From Anaerolineales bacterium (GTDB taxonomy: Bacteria; Chloroflexota; Anaerolineae; Anaerolineales; Villigracilaceae): a DNA stretch of 37,114 bases. A program made the translations under genes and the position numbers. Location: positions 1-37,114 of the forward strand of contig JAFGMV010000044.1 of NCBI GenBank assembly GCA_016927315.1, in the 5' to 3' direction. Positions 1 to 7,683 of the stretch are shown piece by piece; position 1 is the stretch's first letter, and every line of letters starts with the position of its first letter. Below the pieces are notes generated by a model. It saw nothing but the letters and a program-made list of their open reading frames with translations, searched no databases and was not told the DNA's origin.

Positions 1-274
1 ATCTTTTGATCAATAGATGCGCATTTATTGGGTATCCGCTCGAGAGCGGATTGGAAGGAGTCCGTATCTGTTACGGAAAAGATCCGGTTTATTGGAAAAC
101 ATATCCTTTTTTCGGGCGGACGAAAGTCACCTGGGCTGTTTTTGCCGGCATCGGGCTCGTTTTTCTGCTTTGCTCTGCATCTCAGCTGTCTCCCTGGTGA
201 TGCACGAACGCGTCATTCTCTCACACATCTTGCCCCTAAACGGACAGGCGCCCACTTTAGTTGACTGGCACTGG
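1..274. other. Left edge, no gene recognised
   Basis: I see no convincing gene here. Open frames on both strands are short and overlapping, and none has a recognisable domain or a good ribosome binding site. One plus-strand frame runs in from the window edge to about position 200 and ends in a hydrophobic stretch, so the tail of an upstream gene cannot be excluded. A short perfect palindrome lies at 35-50. Confidence 0.4.
35..50. repeat. Short perfect palindrome
   Basis: TCCGCTC at 35-41 is followed after two bases by its exact complement GAGCGGA at 44-50. No T-run follows on either side, so it is not a clear terminator. It could be an operator or chance. Confidence 0.35.
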
Positions 275-303
275 TTGCTTTGTGGGTATAAAAACCGTAT
301 AAT
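275..303 (+). promoter_or_regulatory. Sigma-70-like promoter of the STAS gene
   Basis: A perfect -10 box TATAAT is at 298-303. A weak -35 box TTGCTT at 275-280 is 17 bases upstream. Transcription would start near 310, and a strong AAGGAG ribosome binding site at about 328-333 precedes the ATG at 339. Confidence 0.6.
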
Positions 304-338
304 CTTGTGTATCACACCAGCAAACAAGGAGCTGCCAG

Positions 339-737
339 ATGGAAATCATTGTCACCGCTCAACAGTCGAATGTTCAGGTTACAATCCTGCGGGTAATCGG
401 TAATGTGGACAGCGCTTCCAGCCCGATGTTGTTGGAAGAAGCAACAAAGATAATCGAAGCAGGTACTGAGAACATGCTGCTCGACCTGACAGAAGTGGAT
501 TTTATGAGCAGCGCCGGATTACGCGTGGTCCACCAGATCTTTGAGAGGCTGGTGGAAGATAAATCCCCTGAAGGCGCTGCCAGACGACGTGAGGGCATCC
601 GCACAGGCAGTTACACGGCCAGACACTTCAAGCTGTTGAACCCCAATGACAAGCTCAAAGAAACCCTGGAACTCTTTGGGTATGACATGTTCCTGGAAAT
701 TTATACCGATCTGGGCAAAGCCCTGGCTTCCTTCTAA
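339..737 (+). CDS. STAS-domain anti-sigma factor antagonist-like protein
   Basis: A 132-residue single-domain STAS protein of the SpoIIAA/RsbV type. Such proteins bind an anti-sigma kinase and are switched by phosphorylation of a serine. The conserved strand-turn-helix reads DLTEVDFMSSAGLRVV, so Ser57 or Ser58 is the expected phosphosite. Between this helix and the last strands there is a basic loop of about 20 residues (around 77-97, rich in Arg, Gly and Glu) that is longer than in SpoIIAA; it may alter partner choice. The gene is monocistronic, with its own promoter and a strong terminator 15 bases past the stop. No cognate kinase or sigma factor is in the window, so the partner is unknown. 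Family assignment is firm; the regulated pathway is not known. Confidence 0.85.
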   Translation: MEIIVTAQQSNVQVTILRVIGNVDSASSPMLLEEATKIIEAGTENMLLDLTEVDFMSSAGLRVVHQIFERLVEDKSPEGAARRREGIRTGSYTARHFKLLNPNDKLKETLELFGYDMFLEIYTDLGKALASF

Positions 738-751
738 CCCGATTGAATATC

Positions 752-784
752 AAAAGCACCTCCTGTTATACAGGAGGTGCTTTT
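752..784. terminator. Bidirectional terminator between STAS and A2M genes
   Basis: A perfect 15-base inverted repeat (752-766 and 770-784) with a 3-base loop has four As at its left edge and four Ts at its right edge. It can therefore act as an intrinsic terminator for both convergent genes, the STAS gene ending at 737 and the macroglobulin gene ending at 843. Confidence 0.9.
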
Positions 785-842
785 CTACAGATAAAGTTAA
801 AGTCAGGATCGGTTATCCACCCAGATGGCATGAATGTAAAAA

Positions 843-3800
843 TCAGGGAGTGATCTCAAAAATCGTGCCATTGCTGGTGCCTTGTACCTCAGGGAAGAAT
901 GTCAGCCAGGTATGGGCAGGCAGCACCCTGAACTGGCCTGCCTGCAGCGGGACAATGGTATAGGTCAACTCATAGGTCCCGGACGGCAGGTAATCTGAAG
1001 TCCACAAGATGTATTCGTCATGGATTTGCGGTCGATTGAACAACCACCATCCCCAACCTGATGCATAAGGGCGTTCGGGATCATAATATTCGATCTCAAC
1101 CGCTTCTTCACCCTGCTGGCTGGTCTTCAGGACCTGGTCCAGGATCTCACTTCCAGCGGGAATATAGTCTTTCACCTGCAGGTAGTAGGTGTCCCGTGGG
1201 ACAGTCAGGGTCAGGTGTACTTTCAGGTTGGTGTTTGATCCCAACTGAACAGTGTTAAGCGGCTGGCATTCCTTTTCACAGTCTGAAGAATAATAAGACC
1301 GTTGGATTTCCAGACCCTGTTTGAGTGCTTTGACAGCTTCCACCGGACGGTTGATTTCCAGCGCGGCGCGATAGTAAAGCGAGCCGGGGCCTTCGCCATG
1401 GTGAATATTCAAACTATTAGGAGCCGTGGCAAACAACTGCCCCATTTCTACTGCAACGGTGTTGGGAGCAAAGGTCTGGTCGCCGCCAGTCTGCCCACTC
1501 ACCAGCGAATTATTGTTCAGGGTGGCAGAATAGGAGTAGCTGGCCTGTAAATCACCAGAAGACTGCAGCGCCTTGCTGAGGGCCATAATCGTCCAGGATG
1601 TCTCGTATGTCGAGCTCCACAGCCCGGATGGGTTGCGGACCGAGGTCAGGTAACGAACAGCATCCGGCAGGAGTGTTGAGCCAGGATTTTGCTGTGCCAG
1701 GGCGTAGGCCACAACAGCTGTAGTAAAATGCGGAGTCCCGGGATTATGCCAGGTACCGCCGTTGCTGTCCCAATGGACCCCGGTTGCCGAACGGATGGCG
1801 CCTGATTCCAGGTTGCTGATCAGGGTTTGAGCGCGTGTATCTCCCGAGGACTGGCTGTTCATTGCCAGTGCCAGCAGCGCCCTGGCCCAAGGGCTGAGCT
1901 GATCCTGCCTGCTGTAGAGTGTATCGATCAGGTGACTTTCTGTGCCGCCGGTCTCTTGCAAGACATACATGATGAAGACGATCCGGTCGATCTGCCAGTT
2001 CTGGAGCCCAGGCTCATTCAGCGTATCGCGTTCATTGGCCAGGTATTCACGGCCTTTCTCGAACACAGAATCGTTGATCACAAACCCGGCCTGGCGAGCT
2101 CGCTGCAGTCCAAACAGGGCATAAGCAGAAATATAAGGATCGCTCTTGCCCTGGGCCGAAGCCCACCAACCCCACCCGCCATCTGAATTCTGACGGGTGA
2201 GCAGGCGGCGGATGGTTTCTTCGATATCCGTTTGTAAGCGCACATTCAATGTCGGGGATTCCAGGTTAGCGGCTTGCAAGGCCCGGTATGTTTCCAGATT
2301 AGGCAATAAATAAGACAGGATGCACTCACTGCTGCAGGTGTACTCAGGGAGCTGAATAGCTTCCAGGCTATTCAGCAGGACACCAGCCAGAGAAGCAGAA
2401 AACTCGACTTTCAACTCACCACTGGCAGCTTCATAACTGCGCGGCAAGCTGATGACTTCCAACCGTGAGCCCGTTCCTGACAGGACGCCGCCAGTTGCAT
2501 AGGTTTGCGGGGCAATGTAACTCAACACCGGCAGCGTCCCCCAAACCGGCCGGGTAATATCGCTCAGGGTTCCTGTTTCGGCTGAGAAGATCAGTTCTGT
2601 CGTTTCAGCTTCCGGTACCATGCCCCACCAGCTGACACGCTGGCGTTCTCCGGCAGGAACATTAATAACCTGTTTAGCGCTCTCGGGATGGTCCAAAATG
2701 AAATCGATCGCCTGGAGCAGGACATCCACCTGCAAATTTTGATCGGTATTGTTATGGACAATCGCGGCCATCTCGATATGGTCTCCGACTACCAGGAAGC
2801 GCGGTGTAACCGGACGGATCAACAGCGGTTTGGTACTTACGACATCCAGTGCACTCTGCCCAACCCAGGTCTCCTGTGTGGCGCCGCGCACATCAATGCG
2901 CCAGGTGGTAAGGGTGTCGGGCAGTGTGATCACCACCTGTCCCCGGCCCTCGGCATCTGTGACCAGGGTTGGAATCCAGGAAGCGGTATCAGGGAATTCT
3001 TCTCGAATGACCTTGGGCGCGCCCCCGCCGCCGCCGCCGCCCATCCCGCCTGGCAGCCAGACGAAACGTCCGGTATAAGCCGCCAATGAAAGGCTGGAAC
3101 TGATACCCAATGGCTGTTTCCCATAAAATGCAGGCAGGATATCCTCCACATTGGGATCGGCCAGGGCCAGAGCAGCCAGATCAACAACAGACAGTGAAAA
3201 CTCACCCTGAACCGGACTGTCCTGCGAATCAGTTACCAGCAGATCGAGTGTCAGTTCATCCCCGGGACCAGCTCTCTCCGGTTCGGAAACCAGTTCGATA
3301 TTCAACTCCTGGGCAGATGGATTAACTGGCAAGTTGACATATCCCTGCAGGAAGCGATTGCCTGTCCCGATCAGGCTGACAGAAACATACACGTTGGGAG
3401 CGTGTTCATCCGTCAGCAGAAGAGTAAAGGTCGAACCGCTGGCATCCATTTCAATGATCTCACTACTGAAAACAACTGCTCGCTCTACGGTCACCAGGGC
3501 CAGCGTGTTTTCTCCCAATGAATTGGGAATAAAGACTTCAACCATATCACCTGGCTGGTAACTGTCCTGGTTGGTGGTCAGTTTCAAGTGCTGGTTAGAC
3601 AGGTTAGGCCAGGGAGACTCATATTGACCGCTGATCCATAACAATATCTGGGTGACTGTTTTCTCCCCGCGGACTTCCAGCATAAACGTACCTGACGATT
3701 CTGGTATGAACGATAAGCTGGCCAGCCCATCTGCATCTGTGGTGATTCCATTCAGGGTTTCAACTCCTTCGTAGACAGGTTCAAGGACCGGCATACCGTA

Positions 3801-6653
3801 ACTATCTGTGGATGTTTCCCAAGTAACCTTTGAAAACTCGGCTGTCAGCGTCTTTTCAGGACTGGGATTTTTCTCCCAATCGGCTGTCAGCACTTCAATT
3901 GTCATTTCGGTATTAACCCGCCCGACCCATTGGTCCGGTTTCAGACCGATGTAAAAGTCTTCCGGATGTACCAAGGCACTCGTGCGAGTGCTGAGTGGGA
4001 AACCGCTCTCGTCTTCAGCAACGATTTCCAGGGTCAGGGTTTGGGCTGTTTCTGCTTCAGGGATGTCTGTCAGCGTCAGGCTGATGGTCCCATCAGCACT
4101 GGTACGGGTTTCTCCTGAAGCGGTCTCACTGCCGAAATACCCGGGTATAAAGTACGGGTAAAACCAGGTTGTATCGAACTTCCCGACACGATAGCCGGGA
4201 ATTGAGAAATTGTATGGATAAGCATATAGTTTCCATTGGACCGGTAGGTCTCCCGAGGGTGCGTCGAAGTAGTAGCGCGCTTCTACTTCGGCTTGCAGGG
4301 TTTCACCCTGGCGAACAGCCTGTGGCGTTATCTCCAGGCCCAGGTTGATCTCTGGTTTGCGGTATTCGGCGACATCAAAGTAAAGGGAAATATTAAGTTC
4401 ATCGTTATAAAACCAGTAATACCCGGGCGAGGCGTCTTCCGGCAGGAGGTATTCGCCATGGAAGGTACCATATTGGGATACCGGCAGGTCGAAGGAAACC
4501 AGGCTGTCCTGGTCGTAACCGCCAAGAGTCAATGAGACGGAGGTTGCCTGAGGCAGCTGGTAACGACCGTTGAAAGCCTGGCGGACAATCCCGCGGAAGT
4601 AAACCGTCTGGCCCGGGCGATAGATCGGCCGATCTGTGTAGAGGTAAACTTTGGTAGATGGTTCACTTTGGGAATATCCCAGATTGAAATCCCAGGGAGA
4701 GATACCGGAATTCCAGACATTCGCAGCCAAACTGAAAAAGTCATCCCCGGGCTGTCCCAGGACGGCATACGCCGCACTGCCAGTATCCTCCTGGGTTTCG
4801 GGTAACAGGCCTTTCCAAATGCCCTGCTCATCGGTCTGCCCGGAGGCGAGCAGCGTGCCGTTGGATGCATAAAGAGAAACCGGGGCATTAACGACCGGAA
4901 CCTGGCTTCGCAGATCGGTGGCCCATACCAGGGCTTCAGTGGGGCCATCTTTAAAAACCAGGTTGACGTCGCTGGAGATAACGACAACCGGATTGAGCGC
5001 CCGATCTCCCAGGTCATCTGATGAAATACGAACGAAATAGATACCCGGGTCAAGTGCGGCGTCGCCGGAAGCCAGCGGGATTTTGATGGTCTCAGTGACA
5101 CTGGGCGGCAAGAAATAGGTCTCATTGTAGATTTTTGCATTTTCCGGCTGGTAATTCTGGCGTGCACTGGCTGTCAGGCTAAAGTAATCAGTCAGCGCCA
5201 GCGGGGCGACACTTGCTTCCGCACTGGTAATATTGACTGCATTGACATATACACCGGCTTCGGCCGGGCGTGTGAAGACCTCCAGACTGGCGAAATTCGT
5301 CAGGTTCAGGTCAGGGGCAGCCGGTGCGGTGTTGAATTCCAGGGTAAAAGCTGCACCCAGGCTCTGTCCCCAGCGGTCTTCCAGTTCTTCCGAGATGGTC
5401 AGTGTATAGCTGGTTTCCGGTTGGCGTTCTCCGTAAATGACCAGTTTGTTGCTTTCCTGTACAGACACGGACATATTGGAGATATCCGGTTCAACGGTAA
5501 TGTAATCGTTATAGTCGACATCTGCCAGGGGAACACTGAAGGTGATGACCGGGAAATCATCAACAGTCCCTCCCTGTTCAGGGGCAGTGCTGAGGACCCG
5601 CATATTGGAATAAGTATGCACAGTGATCTCAAGCCCTTCCCCCAGAGGAGTTCCGCCGCTGGCCTGGGTTTCAGCGGAAAGGCGGATGGTGTAGTCGCTG
5701 TCACGATTCAGGTTTTCGTCTGGTTGGAAATTGACCACGGTAAAGTCTTCATTCCAGGAGAAACTCCCCGCCAGCAAACCTGTGGGACCATCCAGGCTGA
5801 AACTGCTTTCCAGGCTGGCGGCATCCATCGGCTGGTTGAAGGTCAGGGTGATTTCCGGGTCGAGAGGAAATCCGGTTTCGGTTTCGGGTTCGATCGAGAC
5901 CAGGTACGGCAGGGAAGTGGTAAATACCCATGAGTTTTGCCCCGAGGCAGGGTCGATACCAGCCCCGGAAGTGGCAGTCAGGGATGGATTCAGGCTGGCC
6001 GTATAACTGGCACCGCCCGAAAGCGGTGGATCCGGGTAAAAGATATACGTGCTGGTATTCAGCCATTCTCCCTTACCGCTGGCCGCGGGTTGGATTGTGA
6101 ACCCTTCTGGCAGGGAGTCCGGGGCAGCGCCCAGAGGCACCACCGGTTGATTGAAGGCAGCCACTACGGCAGAATCCGGCGTCACATCAACCGAGCCTGA
6201 TTCAGGCAGGGTCTGGACAGGCTGCAGGTGGTCTGAAACCTGGTAGGTCAGGGTTACTGGGGCCTGCATTTCAAGCCCATTGGAAGCTGTAATACTGACT
6301 GGAAGCGTGAAGGAAAAGGTTGACCCCGGCTGGTAGGGCGCTTCGGGCGAGTAAGTAACCGTTGTACCGTCAAGCCAGGTGAATCCTCCAGCGGGAAGCC
6401 CGCCAAGTGCGGTTTCAACTGTAGCCTGCTTCATGTCCTGGTTGAAATAGAATGTGATCGGGGCAGTCAGTGAGAGCTGACTGTTGGAGGGCGGATCGGC
6501 CTCAACCAGGGCTGGGGGCAGCTGCTGCAAGGCAACTGTGGGAGTGACAGCAGTAGGAGTCTGAAGGAAAGGCAGGGTTGGTAAAGCACACCCCATGATA
6601 AAGACAATGATGATCAGTACAAAAGATCGTAAGTGTTTTCTATTTATGCTCAT
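843..6653 (-). CDS. Bacterial alpha-2-macroglobulin-family lipoprotein, thioester site altered
   Basis: A 1936-residue surface lipoprotein. The signal peptide ends in a lipobox with Cys22. Four Ig-like sandwich repeats follow (about 47-140, 143-246, 249-348, 352-442), each with an FNQP-like strand resembling Big_5 domains. Macroglobulin domains come next, with the YLYTDRPIYRPGQTVYFRG MG motif near 672-690. A seven-glycine run (1205-1211) lies in the likely bait region, just before the conserved TLPDTLTTWR motif. The helical thioester domain (about 1425-1740, with SDGGWGWW repeats) and a receptor-like C-terminal domain follow. Family members trap proteases through a thioester made by CxEQ. Here the aligned site reads YTCSSEC: Ser takes the Cys place and Cys1444 the Gln place. 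The mature protein otherwise has only Cys1440 and the pair Cys1792/Cys1796. The usual partner pbpC is not adjacent. Family is certain; covalent trapping is unlikely. Confidence 0.92.
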   Translation of the reverse strand: MSINRKHLRSFVLIIIVFIMGCALPTLPFLQTPTAVTPTVALQQLPPALVEADPPSNSQLSLTAPITFYFNQDMKQATVETALGGLPAGGFTWLDGTTVTYSPEAPYQPGSTFSFTLPVSITASNGLEMQAPVTLTYQVSDHLQPVQTLPESGSVDVTPDSAVVAAFNQPVVPLGAAPDSLPEGFTIQPAASGKGEWLNTSTYIFYPDPPLSGGASYTASLNPSLTATSGAGIDPASGQNSWVFTTSLPYLVSIEPETETGFPLDPEITLTFNQPMDAASLESSFSLDGPTGLLAGSFSWNEDFTVVNFQPDENLNRDSDYTIRLSAETQASGGTPLGEGLEITVHTYSNMRVLSTAPEQGGTVDDFPVITFSVPLADVDYNDYITVEPDISNMSVSVQESNKLVIYGERQPETSYTLTISEELEDRWGQSLGAAFTLEFNTAPAAPDLNLTNFASLEVFTRPAEAGVYVNAVNITSAEASVAPLALTDYFSLTASARQNYQPENAKIYNETYFLPPSVTETIKIPLASGDAALDPGIYFVRISSDDLGDRALNPVVVISSDVNLVFKDGPTEALVWATDLRSQVPVVNAPVSLYASNGTLLASGQTDEQGIWKGLLPETQEDTGSAAYAVLGQPGDDFFSLAANVWNSGISPWDFNLGYSQSEPSTKVYLYTDRPIYRPGQTVYFRGIVRQAFNGRYQLPQATSVSLTLGGYDQDSLVSFDLPVSQYGTFHGEYLLPEDASPGYYWFYNDELNISLYFDVAEYRKPEINLGLEITPQAVRQGETLQAEVEARYYFDAPSGDLPVQWKLYAYPYNFSIPGYRVGKFDTTWFYPYFIPGYFGSETASGETRTSADGTISLTLTDIPEAETAQTLTLEIVAEDESGFPLSTRTSALVHPEDFYIGLKPDQWVGRVNTEMTIEVLTADWEKNPSPEKTLTAEFSKVTWETSTDSYGMPVLEPVYEGVETLNGITTDADGLASLSFIPESSGTFMLEVRGEKTVTQILLWISGQYESPWPNLSNQHLKLTTNQDSYQPGDMVEVFIPNSLGENTLALVTVERAVVFSSEIIEMDASGSTFTLLLTDEHAPNVYVSVSLIGTGNRFLQGYVNLPVNPSAQELNIELVSEPERAGPGDELTLDLLVTDSQDSPVQGEFSLSVVDLAALALADPNVEDILPAFYGKQPLGISSSLSLAAYTGRFVWLPGGMGGGGGGGAPKVIREEFPDTASWIPTLVTDAEGRGQVVITLPDTLTTWRIDVRGATQETWVGQSALDVVSTKPLLIRPVTPRFLVVGDHIEMAAIVHNNTDQNLQVDVLLQAIDFILDHPESAKQVINVPAGERQRVSWWGMVPEAETTELIFSAETGTLSDITRPVWGTLPVLSYIAPQTYATGGVLSGTGSRLEVISLPRSYEAASGELKVEFSASLAGVLLNSLEAIQLPEYTCSSECILSYLLPNLETYRALQAANLESPTLNVRLQTDIEETIRRLLTRQNSDGGWGWWASAQGKSDPYISAYALFGLQRARQAGFVINDSVFEKGREYLANERDTLNEPGLQNWQIDRIVFIMYVLQETGGTESHLIDTLYSRQDQLSPWARALLALAMNSQSSGDTRAQTLISNLESGAIRSATGVHWDSNGGTWHNPGTPHFTTAVVAYALAQQNPGSTLLPDAVRYLTSVRNPSGLWSSTYETSWTIMALSKALQSSGDLQASYSYSATLNNNSLVSGQTGGDQTFAPNTVAVEMGQLFATAPNSLNIHHGEGPGSLYYRAALEINRPVEAVKALKQGLEIQRSYYSSDCEKECQPLNTVQLGSNTNLKVHLTLTVPRDTYYLQVKDYIPAGSEILDQVLKTSQQGEEAVEIEYYDPERPYASGWGWWLFNRPQIHDEYILWTSDYLPSGTYELTYTIVPLQAGQFRVLPAHTWLTFFPEVQGTSNGTIFEITP
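3027..3041. repeat. GCC trinucleotide run coding poly-glycine
   Basis: Five uninterrupted GCC units on the plus strand, read as GGC glycine codons on the minus strand, extend into a 7-glycine tract (residues 1205-1211) of the macroglobulin. It lies at the expected bait or linker region. A trinucleotide run of this kind can change length in frame by slippage. Confidence 0.75.
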
Positions 6654-6691
6654 GATTACTCTTGGGATCCTTGAAAAGGGACATTTTCTGC

Positions 6692-6719
6692 ATTATACAC
6701 TTTTCTATTCCATAAACAA
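6692..6719 (-). promoter_or_regulatory. Sigma-70-like promoter of the macroglobulin gene
   Basis: On the minus strand a perfect TATAAT (6692-6697) is preceded after 16 bases by TTGTTT (6714-6719). The start codon at 6653 is about 35 bases from the likely transcription start. The ribosome binding site is weak. Confidence 0.6.
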
Positions 6720-6936
6720 AAGGCCCTGCGGCTGGGAGAACCCTGATAGACGAAAGTCAGCGCCGCCGGATGGAATGAAAAGGTTTCTGAAAGGTCCAAT
6801 ACAGGATGAATACAGGATAAGATAACGACGGGAGCAGGTAAGGAAAACCTTATAAGGAGGGGATAAGATTTTCCCAAACAAGGGCTGGCACAGGTTCAAT
6901 GGTACGGCAGCATTTCCTCCGGCGAAGACAGGGAAG

Positions 6937-6966
6937 TCAAGACCACCCGCATAGCGGGTGGCTTGA
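6937..6966. repeat. Right-end hairpin of the IS, with bulge
   Basis: TCAAG/CTTGA closes the base and CCACCCGC/GCGGGTGG forms the upper stem around a 3-base loop, with a single unpaired base at 6942. A single-base bulge in the stem is typical of hairpins recognised by Y1 transposases of this family. Confidence 0.75.
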
Positions 6967-6969
6967 CCT

Positions 6970-7065
6970 GGCCCTAGAAGGGCCTGTTACATGCAGCGCC
7001 TCAAGGCGCTGCTTTCTCTTCGTTCAAGCCCGGTGCACCGATTACCTAGCTACCCCTAAAGGGGT
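6970..7065. repeat. Three further stem-loops inside the IS, downstream of tnpA
   Basis: Perfect short hairpins lie at 6970-6984 (GGCCCT/AGGGCC), 6993-7012 (GCAGCGCCT/AGGCGCTGC) and 7052-7065 (ACCCCT/AGGGGT). The last overlaps the final codons and stop of the transposase gene. With the terminal hairpin they make four stem-loops in 129 bases. They may terminate transcription, protect the RNA or form a structured RNA. Confidence 0.65.
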
Positions 7066-7495
7066 CTTCAGCCTCTTTCGTTGTGATTCGATCCATCATC
7101 TGATCGTGCTTCTCTTGCCCCCTCACGTACTTCGCTATCGTCGCTTCGTTCAGTCCTACTGTGCTCACATAGTATCCACGCGACCAGAAATGCCGGTTCC
7201 CAAACTTGTACTTCAAGTTCGCGTGTCGATCGAAGATCATCAGGGCACTTTTTCCCTTCAGGTATCCAACAAAACTTGATACGCTTAGCTTTGGCGATAT
7301 CGACAACAGCAAGTGTATATGATCTACCATCGCCTTCCCCTCTATGATTTCCACCCCTTTCCACTTACACAGGTCTTTCAAGATTTGTACGATGCTCTCT
7401 TTGTGCTTGTTGTATATCACTTTCCGCCTGTACTTCGGGGTGAATACAATATGATATTTACATTTCCACTGCGTGTGTGCTAGACTCTTCGTCAT
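7046..7495 (-). CDS. tnpA: IS200-type Y1 transposase TnpA
   Basis: A 149-residue single-strand transposase of the Y1 HUH class, the normal length for IS200. The HUH metal-binding motif is His59-Ile-His61 in VDHIHLLLSI, and the catalytic tyrosine is Tyr123 in AKYVRGQ. The block from GNRHFWSRGYYVSTVGLNE is characteristic of the IS200 group. The ATG at 7495 was chosen because a GGAGTGA ribosome binding site lies just upstream; a longer in-frame start at 7537 would add 14 residues that run through the 5' hairpin. The gene looks complete, with no frameshift or early stop, so the element may still be active. Confidence 0.93.
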   Translation of the reverse strand: MTKSLAHTQWKCKYHIVFTPKYRRKVIYNKHKESIVQILKDLCKWKGVEIIEGKAMVDHIHLLLSISPKLSVSSFVGYLKGKSALMIFDRHANLKYKFGNRHFWSRGYYVSTVGLNEATIAKYVRGQEKHDQMMDRITTKEAEDPFRGS

Positions 7496-7556
7496 GGATT
7501 TCACTCCTTGTTGTTTGGTGGCTTGAACTCCTGCCATTCTACAGGGAGTGATTTCC
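7496..7556 (-). promoter_or_regulatory. Hairpin predicted to sequester the tnpA ribosome binding site
   Basis: The 12 bases ending just before the tnpA ATG (7496-7507, containing the ribosome binding site) are complementary at 10 of 12 positions to 7545-7556 upstream. In the transcript the two would pair and hide the binding site. Translational repression by a 5' hairpin is known for Salmonella IS200; its use here is inferred from the base pairing. Confidence 0.6.
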
Positions 7557-7579
7557 TTTGGGCTATAAGCCTTTTTTCA

Positions 7580-7598
7580 CCACCCGCTATGCGGGTGG
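7580..7598. repeat. Left-end hairpin of the IS
   Basis: CCACCCGC/GCGGGTGG around a 3-base loop has the same stem as the hairpin at the other end of the element. On the transposase strand it lies upstream of tnpA, as expected for the left end. Confidence 0.75.
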
Positions 7599-7642
7599 TT
7601 TATTGTTTCGGGCTTACGCCCTCAACTCACTAAAGTGATAAC

Positions 7643-7668
7643 AAAAAGCGGCCGCTCAGGCATCCGCT
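7643..7668 (-). terminator. Terminator of the peptide transporter operon
   Basis: On the minus strand AGCGG and CCGCT pair around a 12-base loop that can add an inner GCC/GGC, followed by five Ts. It lies 16 bases past the stop of the last ATPase gene. Confidence 0.6.
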
Positions 7669-7683
7669 TTGGACCAGGAAGGC

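Larger units (their letters stand above)
6937..7598 (-). mobile_element. IS200-type (IS200/IS605 family) insertion sequence
   Basis: One HUH transposase gene is flanked by two matching stem-loops with the stem CCACCCGC/GCGGGTGG at 6943-6961 and 7580-7598. These are the subterminal hairpins expected of IS200/IS605 elements, which move as single strands and have no terminal inverted repeats or target duplication. The true cut sites lie several bases outside the hairpins and cannot be fixed from one copy. There is no tnpB. The element sits between the transporter operon terminator and the macroglobulin promoter and breaks no visible gene. Confidence 0.85.

Noticed and set aside
6743..6760. GACGAAAGTC mini-hairpin present both near 119-130 and near 6748-6758
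   Set aside because: The shared part is only about 11 bases and the flanks do not match or fold alike. Likely chance.
7046..7495. Transposase as a domesticated RAYT linked to REP palindromes
   Set aside because: The protein matches the IS200 group in length and in the GYYVSTVGLNE block, and the same hairpin stem is found at both ends as for a mobile element. No GTAG-headed REP repeats or scattered REP pairs are visible in this window.
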